Shown here: positions 33,990 to 45,689 of the stretch, in pieces
Layout of the letters: each line of letters begins with the position of its first letter
Numbering within the stretch: the stretch's first letter is position 1
NCBI RefSeq assembly: GCF_958450345.1
Contig: NC_088780.1
Location: forward strand, 169,242,726-169,306,725
From: Calliphora vicina
Lineage: Eukaryota; Arthropoda; Insecta; Diptera; Calliphoridae
Direction: 5' to 3'
DNA: 64,000 bases
The notes under the pieces: model-generated
Database searches by the model: none
What the model saw: only the letters and a program-made list of their open reading frames with translations
What the model was told of the DNA's origin: nothing
Program-made: the position numbers and the translations under genes

Positions 33990-35941
33990 TTATTAGCAAA
34001 ATGATTCGTAGATATATAGTTTTATTTGATTCTAGCAACAAAAAGTCAGAATTGCTATTGAAGGAACCAAATGTTTCTCATTTCATCTAAAATGTGGCAG
34101 GCACTGCAGGAATATTCGGTTATTAAGGTTATTAATCATTCCAATGGCATTCAATTGTTTTGTCACAACGAAACAGATTTCTATGTGTAGATATTAAATT
34201 AAGTTTAATTTATATTTATGCAATAAAATCATGTAAACTATTCTTGTAATTAAATTTAAAAAATAAATTATAAATGAATATATAAATATAACCATAATTC
34301 AGAGGTTTTTCATAATTTTATGTTATGAAAAACCTCACTAAATTCGTATTTATTACCCAAGGATGTGTGACAATTATAATTTTTGTTTCCATTTAAATTC
34401 ATATTTTTGCTTGATCACAGCATATGAAAATATAAACTCTCTTATAAATATGCTGCACACAAGCTAAGCAACACATACGATTATATATATAACGAAAAAG
34501 TCCATTAAAACTAAAACAAAAACTATTTTTAATTTTTGTTAAATGCCAAAATACACACTAATACGACATATACACACACACACACTTTTAAATCTTACTC
34601 ACACACCCACAGGCAGCAAGAAAAACACACGCATTATTTTCCATTGAAATTAGAAAAAAAACGTGCATGAAAATTCAACCAACAAACTCCTTTTTCTGAA
34701 CATGTGCCATTAAATTTCTTTTTGTATTTTTGCCAAAAAACTACATAAAACTGCAGGAACAGACGGAGAAGAACAACAAAATCACAGATATAGAGAGAGA
34801 AAGACAGAGAAAACACAAACAAACAGCTGCTAATTTAACAACTACATACACAGATATACGGCAACTTCACACAACTATAAATAGTACTACCACATAAGTA
34901 CATGCATACTTTGTATGTTTCCGGCAGTTCGTAGAACTAGTTCTGTAACGTCATGTCCATTCTGTTCTTTCTCTAGCTGTGTATCGTAAGTGGATATATG
35001 ATTCATTGTTTCCCTGAAAACAGTTCCTCTCCACGCCCACTCAACGCGTGCCTAGCGGATTTTAGGGTGCGTTGCGTGTAAATTTTCTCAATAGCTGGGG
35101 GATTGGTAGTTATCTCGGTATCTATGAATAGTCGTGGAAGATACCCACTAGTAATGTTTTTTATTACGGAATTTATTGTGGAAACGTGAGCTTGCTGGTT
35201 GGACCCTTTTTTATTATTTAATCACTACTAATTCCAGTATTACAATTGATCTAACATTACAAATAAAATTAATGCCTACTAGAATGTAAACAAAACTTGT
35301 AAATAGCCTCATTTGCAGAACTGCAGGGTTCCTAGCATGTGTACATTGGTAGCACCACAACGAGACAAACACAGCTTCTATTCGTAAGTATTAGTTGGAA
35401 TTGCAACTACTGCTTTAGGGTTTGCAATTTAAACAAGTGAAAATAAATTAAATGGCATTAGAATAGTCATATCTCTATAATGCAGGATTAGTAACACAGA
35501 CTACTACAGCCTACACTTACATACATACATATATTTTCATATGCATACATTTAAGCCAGGAGAAAATTTGTGTGCGTTTCTGTGTATAAATTTGGAAGTT
35601 GTTTTATGCATAAATGTAACAGGAAGTGGACAAATGAAGTTGGAATGTTTACAAATAAATTATTGTATCATAAATTATTACGAAGAGCTTTTCTAAAAGT
35701 TGTATTCTAGTTGTCTAAATATTAAAATTGTTCTTATTTTACATTGTCTTGTATCATGAATTCCGCCAAAGAACACACAATATTTTGACCTTGGATCTTG
35801 TCCATAAACACATACCCTTTGGAGTACTTTGAACATTTCCATTTGTTATTCTTTTAAATTTCGAAAAACTCGCGATTTTATTCACGATTTATGTGAAATT
35901 AGTAAATATAAAACTAATTAAATTGTTTAACCAGATATTCG
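33990..35941. other. background
   Basis: Mostly AT-rich. A more GC-balanced block lies at 34920-35160 ('CCACGCCCACTCAACGCGTG'), not assigned. Microsatellite (CA)n near 34573-34584. No gene recognised. Confidence 0.45.
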
Positions 35942-35988
35942 GTGGTAGTGGGTATATAAGATTCGGCATATTACACTCTTACTTGTTT
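35942..35988 (+). repeat. DINE-1-like family A end remnant
   Basis: 'GGGTATATAAGATTCGGCAT' then 'CTCTTACTTGTTT', the right end of family A; the rest is missing. Confidence 0.6.
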
Positions 35989-36679
35989 AATTATGTTCTC
36001 TAATATTTAATTTAAACTTCTCACTGACTCTTCTCTTGATTGTGTCTGATAATTTTTTTGGTTTACTCCTAAATATATCCCATTTATTTCCAATTACACA
36101 CATCATTATTACTCACCTTATTAAATAGCTCCTTTAATATTTGATGACAGCCTGTGCTAAATAAATGGATTTTTTTTATATCTAACTAGCCAGAGAACCA
36201 TTAAATTTTATAGTTTTCTTTTTGCAAAGATTTTTCTAATTAAGAATTGGAAAAGTTTTGCTCTATAAACCATAAAAAATATGATATTTTCATAATTGCG
36301 GAGAATTCAAGATTGTATTCAGAAGTAACACTTGCAACAATTTCTTGTTGTTGTCCTCATAAAATAAATTCTAACATCTTCTCAAATAAACATCTTAAAC
36401 TTATTCATGTTAGTACATTAGTACATTGTTTAATTTTGTCTAGACACTATAAATTTTAATCGAAGGTCTTTGAGAATATCACATTTCCTATTGTAATTAA
36501 ATCACTGTCAATAGTTTTGTAAATTTTAAATTGTGATTTATCTGTGATATAAAAAATATTAAAATAAGAAAATACAAACAACTCTTTTTGTATAAAGAAA
36601 CTGTAAAAAAAAGTCCCCTTATGGACAAGAAATATACTTTAATGTTTAAGGATCATATTTGCTTAATTTTGTATGTATT
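35989..36679. other. background
   Basis: AT-rich DNA without recognised elements or supported coding. Confidence 0.45.
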
Positions 36680-36790
36680 GATATTAGATAGTGTGATCGT
36701 ATGAAAGTTATTTATGTTGAATTGTATGTGTATACCACAATTTTTAATCGTCTCAGAAAGTGACTTTAAGGTGGGTGTTAAAAACTTTAA
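36680..36790 (+). repeat. DINE-1-like family B scrap beside satellite
   Basis: 'GTGTATACCACAATTTTTAA' and 'GTCTCAGAAAGTGACTTTAA' followed by 'GGTGGGTGTTA' are phrases of the family B element at 25730-26105, rearranged. It lies directly upstream of the tandem array at 36800. Confidence 0.5.
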
Positions 36791-36799
36791 GGGTATGAA

Positions 36800-37735
36800 A
36801 ACGACATTAATCTGCGATCACTCTTATTTCTCAAAAAACTTTGATTTTAATATGAAAAATCTAAAATCACTTATATATCGTTAATAAGAGGTTTTAGAAG
36901 AAAAAGGAAAAATATCTGTGATCACTTATATTTCCCAACAAATATCGATTTTTATATGAAAAATCTAAAATCACTCATATATTGTTAATAAGAGGTCATA
37001 GAGGAAAAAGGACAGTAATCTGTGATCACTCGTATTTCCCACCAAATTTCGATTTTTATATGAGAAATCTAAAATCACTCATATATCGTTAATACGATGT
37101 CTAAGAAGAAAAAGGACAACAATCTGTGATCAATCATATTTCCCACCAAATTTATATGAAAAATCTAAAATCACACATATTTCGTTATTAAGAGGTCCTA
37201 GAGGAAAAAGGACAACAATCTGTGATCACTCGTATTTCCCATCAAATTTCGATGGTTGTATGAAAAATCTAAAATCACTCATATTTTGTTAATAAGAGGT
37301 CCTAGATGAAAAAGGACAACAATCTGTGATCACTCATATTTCCCACCAAATATCGATTTTTATATGAAAAATCTAAAATCACTCATATATCGTTAATAGG
37401 TTTTAGAAGAAAAAGGAAAAATATCTGTGATCACTCATATTTCCCACCAAATTTCGATTTTTATATGAGAAATCTAAAATCACTCATATATCGTTAATAA
37501 GATGTCTAAGAAGAAAAAGGACAACAATCTGTGATCACTCATATTTCCCACCAAATATCGAATTTTATATGAAAAATCTAAAATCACACATATATCGTCA
37601 ATAAGAGCTTCTAAAAGAAAAAAGACAAAAATCTGTGATCACTCGATTTTTTATGTGACAAATCTAAAGTCACTCATATATCTGTGATAACATTTTTATA
37701 TGAAAAATCTAAAATCAATCAAATATAACTTTGAT
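36800..37735 (+). repeat. satellite array, ~104-bp unit, about 8.5 copies
   Basis: Unit core: 'AATCTGTGATCACTCATATT', 'TCCCACCAAATTTCGATTTT', 'ATGAAAAATCTAAAATCACT', 'CATATATCGTTAATAAGAGG', then 'AAGAAAAAGGACAAC'. The first unit is the most diverged and the last is truncated and rearranged. Two unit endings recur in order (GGTTTTAGAAGAAAAAGGAA at about 36890 and 37400; GATGTCTAAGAAGAAAAAGG at about 37100 and 37500), hinting at multi-unit duplication. A related reversed stretch is at 46150-46310. Confidence 0.9.
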
Positions 37736-38018
37736 TTAAACTTTAAATTATTTTAGCAAATTCAGGTTGATTTTAAATTAGGTTTAAAACTTTAGAATTA
37801 TATAATTCAAATGATTTTAAATTAGGTTAAGAATTTAGATTATAAGTTTTAATTAGCAAATTTTTGGTTTTTTAATAGATTGTAATTTTTGGCAATTTGA
37901 TACCTATAAGGAAACTTAGGTTTTCACAATTACAAATGCAATACAATGCATATAATTTTGATAATCGTGTTATTCACAATTGTAGTTCGATACAATTACT
38001 TAATTATAACATTTATTT

Positions 38019-38634
38019 CAAGGCGAATTTACTTTACAGGTGGCGTTAACAGCACAGCTGATCTACTTTTTTTTCTTCGCCTTGGAGGTCGACTTGTCAA
38101 AAGTTGTATACAGGCGAATTTATTTTATGTCAAAAGTTGTTTTGTTTACCTTTTCAATTTCCAAAAAAGTTACTTTCAAAATTAAATTATTTGAAATTTG
38201 TTTTTGTGAAAATAAAATGAAAAATTGATGCATATGCAAAAACAGGAAACTGTAGCTTCTTTCCGCCGGCTTAAGTGGATCATAATTTACAGTCTGGATT
38301 TCTTCCGACAAGTTCTAGTTTTCTCGGACCACTTTGCGTTTCTCAGGCCTTAGTCACATACTATTTGGAAGTGAGTTCTTGTTGGAGCTGTCCGCCTTGT
38401 TGTTCTCTTGTTTTTTACCGCAAAACATTTTAAAAATGCGTTTAACGAGCCTTAATTATTTTTTTGTATTTTATTAAATTTATTATTTTTGTTTTTTTTT
38501 CACATTTGACACAATTTTTTGTGTCAATGCTTTGTGACACATTTGCCCCTCAGGCAACAATAAAATACAATGTTGTTTTTGCAATGTTGTACTTGTTGTA
38601 ATATCAACGCCACCTGTACATTAAATTCGCCTTG
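38019..38634. mobile_element. hAT-like element, 616 bp
   Basis: Ends CAAGGCGAATTTA (left) and its complement (right), inner sequence 'ACAGGTGGCGTT' on both sides, flanked by perfect ATTTATTT duplications (38011-38018, 38635-38642). An 8-bp TSD and CANNG-like ends fit hAT. No transposase motif; it holds a coding-like insert (38250-38428). Confidence 0.8.
38250..38428 (-). pseudogene. coding-like insert inside hAT-like element
   Basis: From an ATG at 38428 the minus strand reads 'MFCGKKQENNKADSSNKNSL', then after one stop 'LRPEKRKVVREN' and after another 'NLSEEIQTVNYDPLKPAERS'. All three stretches are in one frame, separated only by single TGA/TAG codons, and the block is notably GC-richer than its surroundings. 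I do not recognise the protein. It could be a captured host exon or a remnant of an element protein. Confidence 0.35.
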
Positions 38635-38685
38635 ATTTATTTGTTCAATTCAAAACTGACGTTGTACAGTCGTATGAGTTATAAG

Positions 38686-39502
38686 TAGAGATGCTAATTG
38701 GGACTGATTTTTGAAAATCCCGGTGATCGGGATTTGATAAAAAATCCCGACCCGGGGATTATGCGAAAGAGACGTACATAATTATGTCTTTACAATTGAA
38801 AGGAAATTTTTTATTTAGCAATTAATTTTTATTATTCACTAAAAAGCATAGTATTGCATCTATGGTGTCGTCTGCCATTCTGGAACGAATTTTGTTTCCG
38901 ACTGCTGCCGAAAAACATCTTTCACATTAAATCTTTGACATTGGCAAAACCGTTTGCAAATACTTATAACAAATCTGCAAGTATTTTGCTCTTGTTTCTT
39001 CAGAAATAAAGTGATCTATTTCTTTTGCAAGTTGCAAATCTACATTATAACTTGGTTTCGTTATTGTTATTTGGGTTTTTTACATTTATTAATAATATCT
39101 TTTAGCCTTTGAGCAATCGAGATAAAATCAATGTCGTTTGAAGAGGATTTAAATTGAGTTTTGTTAGATAACTTACAAAAAAAAGGTGAAGTATTGATTT
39201 TGCAGAGCCCCACTCAAGGAAAACCAAAAATACCGCTTTCCTTTATTAACTATGTTGTAGCAGGAGTTGAGCTTAACAACTTTTCTGAACATCACTTTGC
39301 TATATTCGGGCATGAAGCATGTCGAAGTGCATGAAAAAGGCACACAAAAATGAAAATTTCCCCTATATATTGATGAAAAACGGAATTTAAAAAATCCCGA
39401 AAATCCCGGGATTTAAAATTAAAAAATCCCGGGCTTCGGGATTTAAGAAATCCCGAAAACCCCGGGATTTTCGGGAACGGGATTCCCCGTTTGACATCTC
39501 TA
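38686..39502 (-). mobile_element. hAT element remnant, 817 bp
   Basis: Ends TAGAGATG on both sides with many CCCGGGATT/AATCCCGGG palindromes inside the termini, flanked by the perfect 8-bp duplication GTTATAAG (38678-38685, 39503-39510). The interior keeps the end of a hAT transposase on the minus strand (38825-38935). Much of the transposase has been deleted, so it is nonautonomous. Confidence 0.9.
38825..38935 (-). pseudogene. hAT transposase C-terminal dimerisation domain remnant
   Basis: The minus strand reads 'CERCFSAAVGNKIRSRM' and 'DDTIDAILCFLVNN', matching the hAT C-terminal dimerisation segment (family pattern SERxFSxAG...R..L......LL.L). Only this end is readable; upstream codons (39000-39300) are broken. 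Confidence 0.75.
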
Positions 39503-39510
39503 GTTATAAG

Positions 39511-40632
39511 TCGTCTGAATCTACAATAGTTGTACAAATGTTGTTGATAATTTCTATATAAATATTTTCTACAACACCCACAACATTTTTATATATGTTT
39601 TTCGAATGTTGTATGAAAATTTAAGTGTTACCAAAAGTTCATATTTATACATAAACAAAAAAAATTGTTCATTTTAGTGTAAAATAACAACCAAACGCTA
39701 ACATTGAAATCAGTTGATTTATTTAATTTATGAAAAACGATAATTTGTTTTAAATGTTTGTCAATTGTTTGCATTTTGAAACAATTCAGACATTAGTTTG
39801 CTATTGTTCGCTGCACTATTAATTTTACATATTAATAGACTTTGAGATGTTTTATTTTTATCTGTATCTTTTGGCATTTTCAAGGCTTCCAAAGGTATAC
39901 TTAAGACTTTGCGAAATTTGCGTTCACAACCACAATAGTTGTATCATACATCGTACAACATACAACGACGTTGTGAATTGGACAATTGTGTTTAGTGTAT
40001 TTTACAAATTTCTGTTATTTTTCATTTATAATATGATTTTTGATATAAAATAATAAGTAAAAAAAGTAGTATAATGTTTTGATATTAAATCGTTCGATTT
40101 TATACAATATGAAAAATTTGAAGTACACATGAAATAGAATTTGACGTTGAGAAACTGGTAGACATTGTATATCACTATATCTTTCAGTTTAATTATTATA
40201 TAATATTTCCCGGTGTAGCCACAATAATTAATTTACTTAAGATTTGGTAGAAAGCTTTTTTCCTTAATAGTTTTTAATCCATTTAATACGATTATTTTCT
40301 TTACTACCTACTTAAGTGTCAATATGAATAACAACTTAAGGGTTTTTATAACATATTGTTTGCCTTTAGACAAATTTGTTTGAAATAGTGATTGAATCAA
40401 TCTAAAGTTTAATATAAATAATTACCAAATACTTGTACATTCAAACATATGTAGACTTAAGATATACATTATTATGTATATGGAAATGATAATGTAATAA
40501 ATGTATTTTCCATTGTGAATGTATTAATGAATCATGTACGTGTAAATTTCATTTGCAATCAAAAGCCACACACTTTAGACTTGACAGAAAAACACAGACC
40601 AAAACAATCATCTTAATGGTAGTGATGATTTA
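39511..40632. other. background
   Basis: AT-rich, with no supported gene or element. An open frame at 39847-40053 is AT-driven and not called. Confidence 0.45.
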
Positions 40633-40902
40633 CAGTAACGAGCATAAAAAATTTCTTCAACCGCACTGATTTTGCTTATAACCTTATTCAATTCTCCAAT
40701 GATATTTGGTTTTTAGCTATGTTTTTCTGGCACACAATCAAATAATTTGACTATCCTGAATGTCTAAAAAACATACTTCTTATGTTACGATCATTCAATA
40801 TGATTCACCCAAACAACTTATGAAAGATAGCTATCCATGAGTGAAATCTGTTTATTTTCTCAAGCCAATATCGGAACGTTGCATTTTTTATGCTCGGTAC
40901 TG
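40633..40902. mobile_element. Tc1-type MITE, 270 bp
   Basis: Inverted ends CAGTAACGAGCATAAAAAAT and, reversed, CAGTACCGAGCATAAAAAAT, flanked by TA (40631-40632, 40903-40904). No coding. CAGT ends with TA duplication fit a Tc1-mobilised MITE. Confidence 0.85.
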
Positions 40903-40904
40903 TA

Positions 40905-41324
40905 TATATACAAACACAAATTCATTAATGCCTACAATGCACAGTGGACAGAATGAAAATTTTGTGTAAATAAATCTGTTATTTCTAAGCGGCTGGTCCG
41001 ATCGGGATAAAATTTGACATGGGCGTAGCGAAGGAGTATTTGTGTTTAAGTTAGTAAAACGGGCCATACAAATGATTCAGTGGCGGTGCAGTGGATACTC
41101 AAAGTGGGGGACCAGACGTTTAGAAATACCAAATTTATTTCCAAAAAAAATTTCTTGTGCCTCACTATGCAATGGTTGAATGTTCGTAGATAGTTGGATA
41201 TTATAAAGTATATATGTATGTATTTATTTGTATAGTATAGTAATTTTGATAAACATTAATGAAACCATATCACTATCATGCAAACACTTACTCCACTTAT
41301 ACATCTAACTACATATATTCATAT
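40905..41324. other. unclassified noncoding stretch
   Basis: Contains 'GCGGCTGGTCCGATCGGGAT', which resembles phrases in decayed repeats, and a TATG-rich tract near 41208-41225. No boundaries seen. Confidence 0.35.
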
Positions 41325-41663
41325 GGGCAATTCCACGAGAATCGCTACCACGACTGAAAACACAAAAACCCTTGAAACTTTTTTTCAAGATGATTTGAAT
41401 AGAAGAAAATAATAAAATGTTACTATGTGAAAGTATTTAGATCATATTACAACATTTTAAAGACAAAAATAATTGTTTAAACTGATTATATTTAATTTTT
41501 TAATGTTTTAGACTGAAATTGCGGCTAAAACTAGGCTCCCAATTAGCTTGTAGTATGAAATGAATTTGACTCTGATTGTTTTTTTGCTATCGTCAAATAG
41601 TTTATTGAAACCGAATGTATATTTTCTATTAATTTTTTTAGTTTTTGTATACAGAATATATAT

Positions 41664-42272
41664 TGTTACGAAATTGTACTTGAATTCAAATATAACAATT
41701 TTAAAGGCGGATTTAAAAGTAGCATAATGCTTTCAAATAACAGTACTGTAATAGCAAACTGTAATATATCTGTGAGTATTATTAAATAAAAGCTTTCAGT
41801 TGATTTGATCGTAAGTTGGCAACGCTGTATTCGTATTCGAATATTCAGTTAAAGAACATTGTAGAAAGTACACCACAGATGGCGTATGTATTAGTAAGAT
41901 CTAGAATATTCGAATTTTGACAGTTAAAGAACAATCTAGAGTGCAGATGGCAGTGTTAATAGTGGCAGAGGTTGCAGTCGTGAGTCAGTTTATCAGAGTC
42001 GCTTTTCGAATAAACATCAACTGAGTGCCTTAAAGTGTGTTGTGTTTTTCAAGTAAATTCGTGTACATTATAAATTGTGTCTGTATTTCTGAGAATTTAT
42101 AAACGTGTATAAAAAAACATTGAGTGACTATTTAATTATGTTGTTGTACATTTTAAATAAATAAAGAGTTGTTACAATTTTCAAACTACTAAACGGCTTT
42201 TATTTGCAATCAAAAGTATCCGGTTTATTTAAAGGAAATAAACCAGCGTTTTGAAAAGGTTAAAACGTAACA
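41664..42272 (+). mobile_element. solo LTR (Ty3/gypsy-type), copy 3
   Basis: Best preserved copy: 609 bp, TGTTACG...CGTAACA ends and perfect ATAT duplication (41660-41663, 42273-42276). The promoter box seen in copies 1 and 2 (TATAAATA) is shortened here to 'GTTAATAG' by a small deletion, so this copy probably lost its core promoter. AATAAA is present near 42157. Confidence 0.9.
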
Positions 42273-42300
42273 ATATTTATGTATTTACAGAATATATATT

Positions 42301-42541
42301 CACCCTAATTCTACTTGGCGTCGTCGACATCGTCGTCAATATTGAGTCAAAAAATGGTATGTGTTTCTCCGAAATCGATAACAATTGGTAACTTTTGACA
42401 GAATTTTATACTTTTATAAGTCGGGTTAAAGTACAAAACGCTATCAAAAGTTACCAATTGTTATCGATTTCGGAGAAACACATACCAATTTTTGACTCAA
42501 TATTGACGACGATGTGGACGACGCCAAGTAGAATAAGGGTG
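42301..42541. mobile_element. hairpin MITE, 241 bp
   Basis: Arms of about 100 bp (from CACCCTAATTCTACTTGGCG; and the same reversed from 42541) differ at only a few positions, around a loop of about 45 bases. Flanking ATT on both sides suggests a 3-bp TSD. Located 24 bp beyond the LTR's TSD within family F. Confidence 0.8.
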
Positions 42542-42953
42542 ATTGTTTTATTATAAGAGAAAAATCTGTCACGTACGGTATTAAATTTTATTTATTATAA
42601 AATCATTCAAAGATTGTTTTTATTTAAATATGACGGATTGTAAAGGAAAAATATTTCGTTTAGTGTAAGAAATTAAAAGAAAACCTAACGCCTCTCACAA
42701 TTCGAATATTTTTGCATATTTCTACATGTACCTCAAAATGAGTTCCGTTTTATGTCACGTACGATATACCCTTATTTCGCTTAATGTTTTGGACAACAAT
42801 ATTTCGAAAGAACTTTTTATTATTTTAAAATATAGTACCCTCTGAATGGAACACAAAGACTAAATTATTTTTCAGATACTCTTATTTTTGCAAAATCTAT
42901 TCCACTCTATAGGCGTACAAATGTGACGTACGATGATATGGAATTGCCCATAT

Positions 42954-43726
42954 GTATGTTCTTACAATTGCTTATAATTTATTATTACACAATTGATTAC
43001 ATAAACATTTAATATTAAAGCAAGTCACTCGTGCGTAATTATACTTAAATTTAGGTGTGTGCATACGTTTATGTATTAGTATTCATTTCAAACCGCAAAT
43101 TGTATGAGCTTCTTTCTGTTAATTGTTCTTAACAAAAGTGACTTTTATACATATTAAGTCATCTTTAATTGTTTCTACATACATAGATTTATTTTGACAT
43201 CAAAATATACCAACAATTAAATATGTATAATTCATTTATGTATTTGGTTTTTTCCTTTTAAGTACATATGTATTCTAAAATCCCTAATAAAACAACAATT
43301 TATACTTTTAATACTACCAAAAGATGTGTCTGTGTATGTTGGCGTAAACTTGGTCGTTATAAATATTGTACATGTATTGACAATACATACACATCCATAC
43401 AAATACTCAAATGTTTATGTGTGTTTGTCAAGTGGTTGTGAAAAATTAGTTAAAATGCATGTAACAAAGTTATAGTTTAAGATCCTGTAAGTTTAATGCA
43501 ATTTACATTGAGACATTTTAACACTGACATAGTGACACACACACAAACTCATAAATACACGTACAATTTTATGTTCTGGAGTTTTTAACACTAGAGTGCA
43601 AAACTGATCATTATTTTAAAGGAAATTATTAAAATAAGTTGAAAATCATTTAACTTAATTTGCATGTTTTGCTAAAAGACATTCAAGAATTTTTATTGCG
43701 ACTATCAATGTACCATGGCTATTAAC
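42954..43726. other. background
   Basis: AT-rich DNA with CATA/CACA simple-sequence tracts. No gene recognised. Confidence 0.45.
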
Positions 43727-45158
43727 TAGGGTATTCATTCGACTAATGATCGTTCGATTAATCGAATAATTTTTTACGAATAATTATTCGAACAATTTAA
43801 AAATTGCCATTTTCGAATAACGAATAACTCGAACAATTTTATGTAGAATAATCGAATAAAACGAATAAATGATCATATATATTTAAATTTATTAAATTGC
43901 TTAAAATTTCAAATTTAAATAAGTAATAATGACTCACAAAAATTGTATTGTTTCTGAAATTCGATAAATAGCTAAAGACAAAGGGACTTTCGATCACTGT
44001 AGATGAGTGTTCCGATAGCTCCTTCTATAAATATATAAATATTACTGCAAGAAGTTACAATTCTAAAAACAAATCTTTCAAAAGTTTTAACTTAGGACTT
44101 AAACCAATGAAAATAAAAGGTACGGAATAAAATATTTGTTATTTAGCTGGCAAAATATTAGAAGAATCGCAATTAATAATCAAAATTTTAACTTAGATTA
44201 AAGTGGAGTTGAATGTGATGGATAATGTGATTTTGAAACGGTCATCGAAAGTGATATTGATGATGACATTTATAATGATTACATTGAAATAGATGAAGGC
44301 CATGATCTTAAAATATATGTATATAAGTGATGTTATTAACCGCGTACGTAATATTTAATAAATCGAATGATAAACACAAATATTGTTGCAAGAAAAGCAT
44401 GGAGTTCGTGTAATACATGATTATGAACATCGTTGAACATCTTTGTCTAATATGGTAATAAAGTTTTTGCGTATTTGTAAATGCGTCAATCATGCAATGC
44501 CTGATATAAAATTAGCCACGTTCACTGACAATAATATAAAACTTTGGACAGATTCCCTTTATTGTGTAATTCCCCAAGACCACTTTATTAAGCAAAGATC
44601 CGGCAACGTTGATAGAGCTTGATGTATAATACAATTTGTTATAAATAATTTAGAAATAGTGAATAATTAATTTACTAAAGAATTAGTTACTCCATTTAAA
44701 ACCCGAATTAATGAACGAATATAAAAAGTTCTTAATAGGTTTATATTGTATTTGAGTTCAGGATCATGTCCAACTAGATCAAATTTTTTAAACCATAGCT
44801 CCAAAACGGATACTAATCTACAAAACAATTAACTAGTTTTGTAGATTGTTCGGCAGTTAATATGATAAGAATATTTCTGTTGAAGATTTAATGATGGACT
44901 TAGTTTTCGAATGTTTTTTAACATTATCAATACTTGAATTGTTAACTTTAACGTTATTTTTTGTTTTTCTTTAACAATAAAATATTAAAAAACCGAAATC
45001 AAAACTTCATTCTTTACTTTTTTAAAAAAATTTAAATTATTCCAATAATTCGATTAATTTTAAACGTGTGATCGAATTATTCGAACAAGATAAAATCTCT
45101 TATTCGAATTATTCGTTTTATTCGAACAAGAGAGAAATCGAATAATTCGAATACCCTA
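43727..45158 (+). mobile_element. hAT element family hAT-B, copy 1, 1432 bp
   Basis: Ends TAGGGTATTC and its complement, with subterminal sequence crowded with ATTCGAATAATTCG-type motifs on both sides, and a perfect 8-bp duplication CTATTAAC (43719-43726, 45159-45166). The interior has a decayed hAT transposase (43975-44640). Copies at 52550 and 56153, and an end at 62557. Confidence 0.9.
43975..44640 (+). pseudogene. hAT transposase, decayed (copy 1)
   Basis: The plus-strand reading includes 'ITVDECSDSSFYKYINITA', matching the hAT catalytic-domain block around the first aspartate (T-DEW/CS pattern). This is followed by 'FNLGLKPMKIKGT' and, in other frames, 'IKFLRICKCVNHAM' and 'NNIKLWTDSLY'. 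The N-terminal zinc finger (BED) and the C-terminal dimerisation segment are absent, so the copy is internally deleted as well as frameshifted. Confidence 0.7.
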
Positions 45159-45299
45159 CTATTAACCCTTAATTTGTATTTCTAGTAAACTGCTTCTAAT
45201 GTGGTTATCTCTTCAAATATGGTTCAATAAAGTGACTGAATAAAATGCTTATTATTTAAAAATCCATATAAAATAATTTTAAAATGCTATAAAAATAAT

Positions 45300-45520
45300 T
45301 GGTCTATTAACAAGGTCTCCTATCCTCTCGTATTGTCATAATGTCCTAATATTTCATGAATCGCATTCGGCGCAGGTTGGTTATAACACAATAAACATAG
45401 CTTATAGAGTAGTATTATTTTAGGACATATTTTGCTTGAAAGGCAATAACAACATATTTAAACCATTGTGAAATAATAGGACATTATGACAATATAACAG
45501 GAGACCTTGTGAATTGACCA
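45300..45520. mobile_element. MITE, 221 bp, TGGTC ends
   Basis: Inverted ends of about 55 bp (TGGTCTATTAACAAGGTCTC left; TGGTCAATTCACAAGGTCTC from the right) flanked by AAT on each side. Possibly the same type as 14571-15189, which also has AAT flanks. Confidence 0.7.
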
Positions 45521-45689
45521 AATATTTAATTTGAAAAAATGTAATTAAAATAATAATTTCTTTCACATTTATAAGTTCAACGACTCATTCGATTATCAGT
45601 GCTCCCAAGGTTCTCTATTGTCTAAAAACCAAGTGCTTAAAATTGTAACTAAATCGGAAAACGTTTAGAAGTTGTATATTTTATTTATT

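Larger units (their letters stand above)
41325..42949 (+). mobile_element. family F element (GGGCAATTCC ends), triple nest
   Basis: Ends GGGCAATTCCA and complement, flanked by ATAT on both sides (41321-41324, 42950-42953). About 1.0 kb without the LTR and its TSD. Inside lie a solo LTR (41664-42272) and a hairpin (42301-42541). The right half has three near-copies of GTCACGTACGAT/GTGACGTACGAT (about 42570, 42755, 42922). Partial copies occur at 13655, 16141 and 46530. Noncoding; superfamily unknown. Confidence 0.7.

Noticed and set aside
34920..35160. GC-balanced block as a gene or element end
   Set aside because: No open frame, inverted repeat or second copy found in the window.
36800..37735. 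Regular repeats suggesting a CRISPR-like array
   Set aside because: Units are about 104 bp and contiguous without unique spacers, in a eukaryotic context; this is a satellite.
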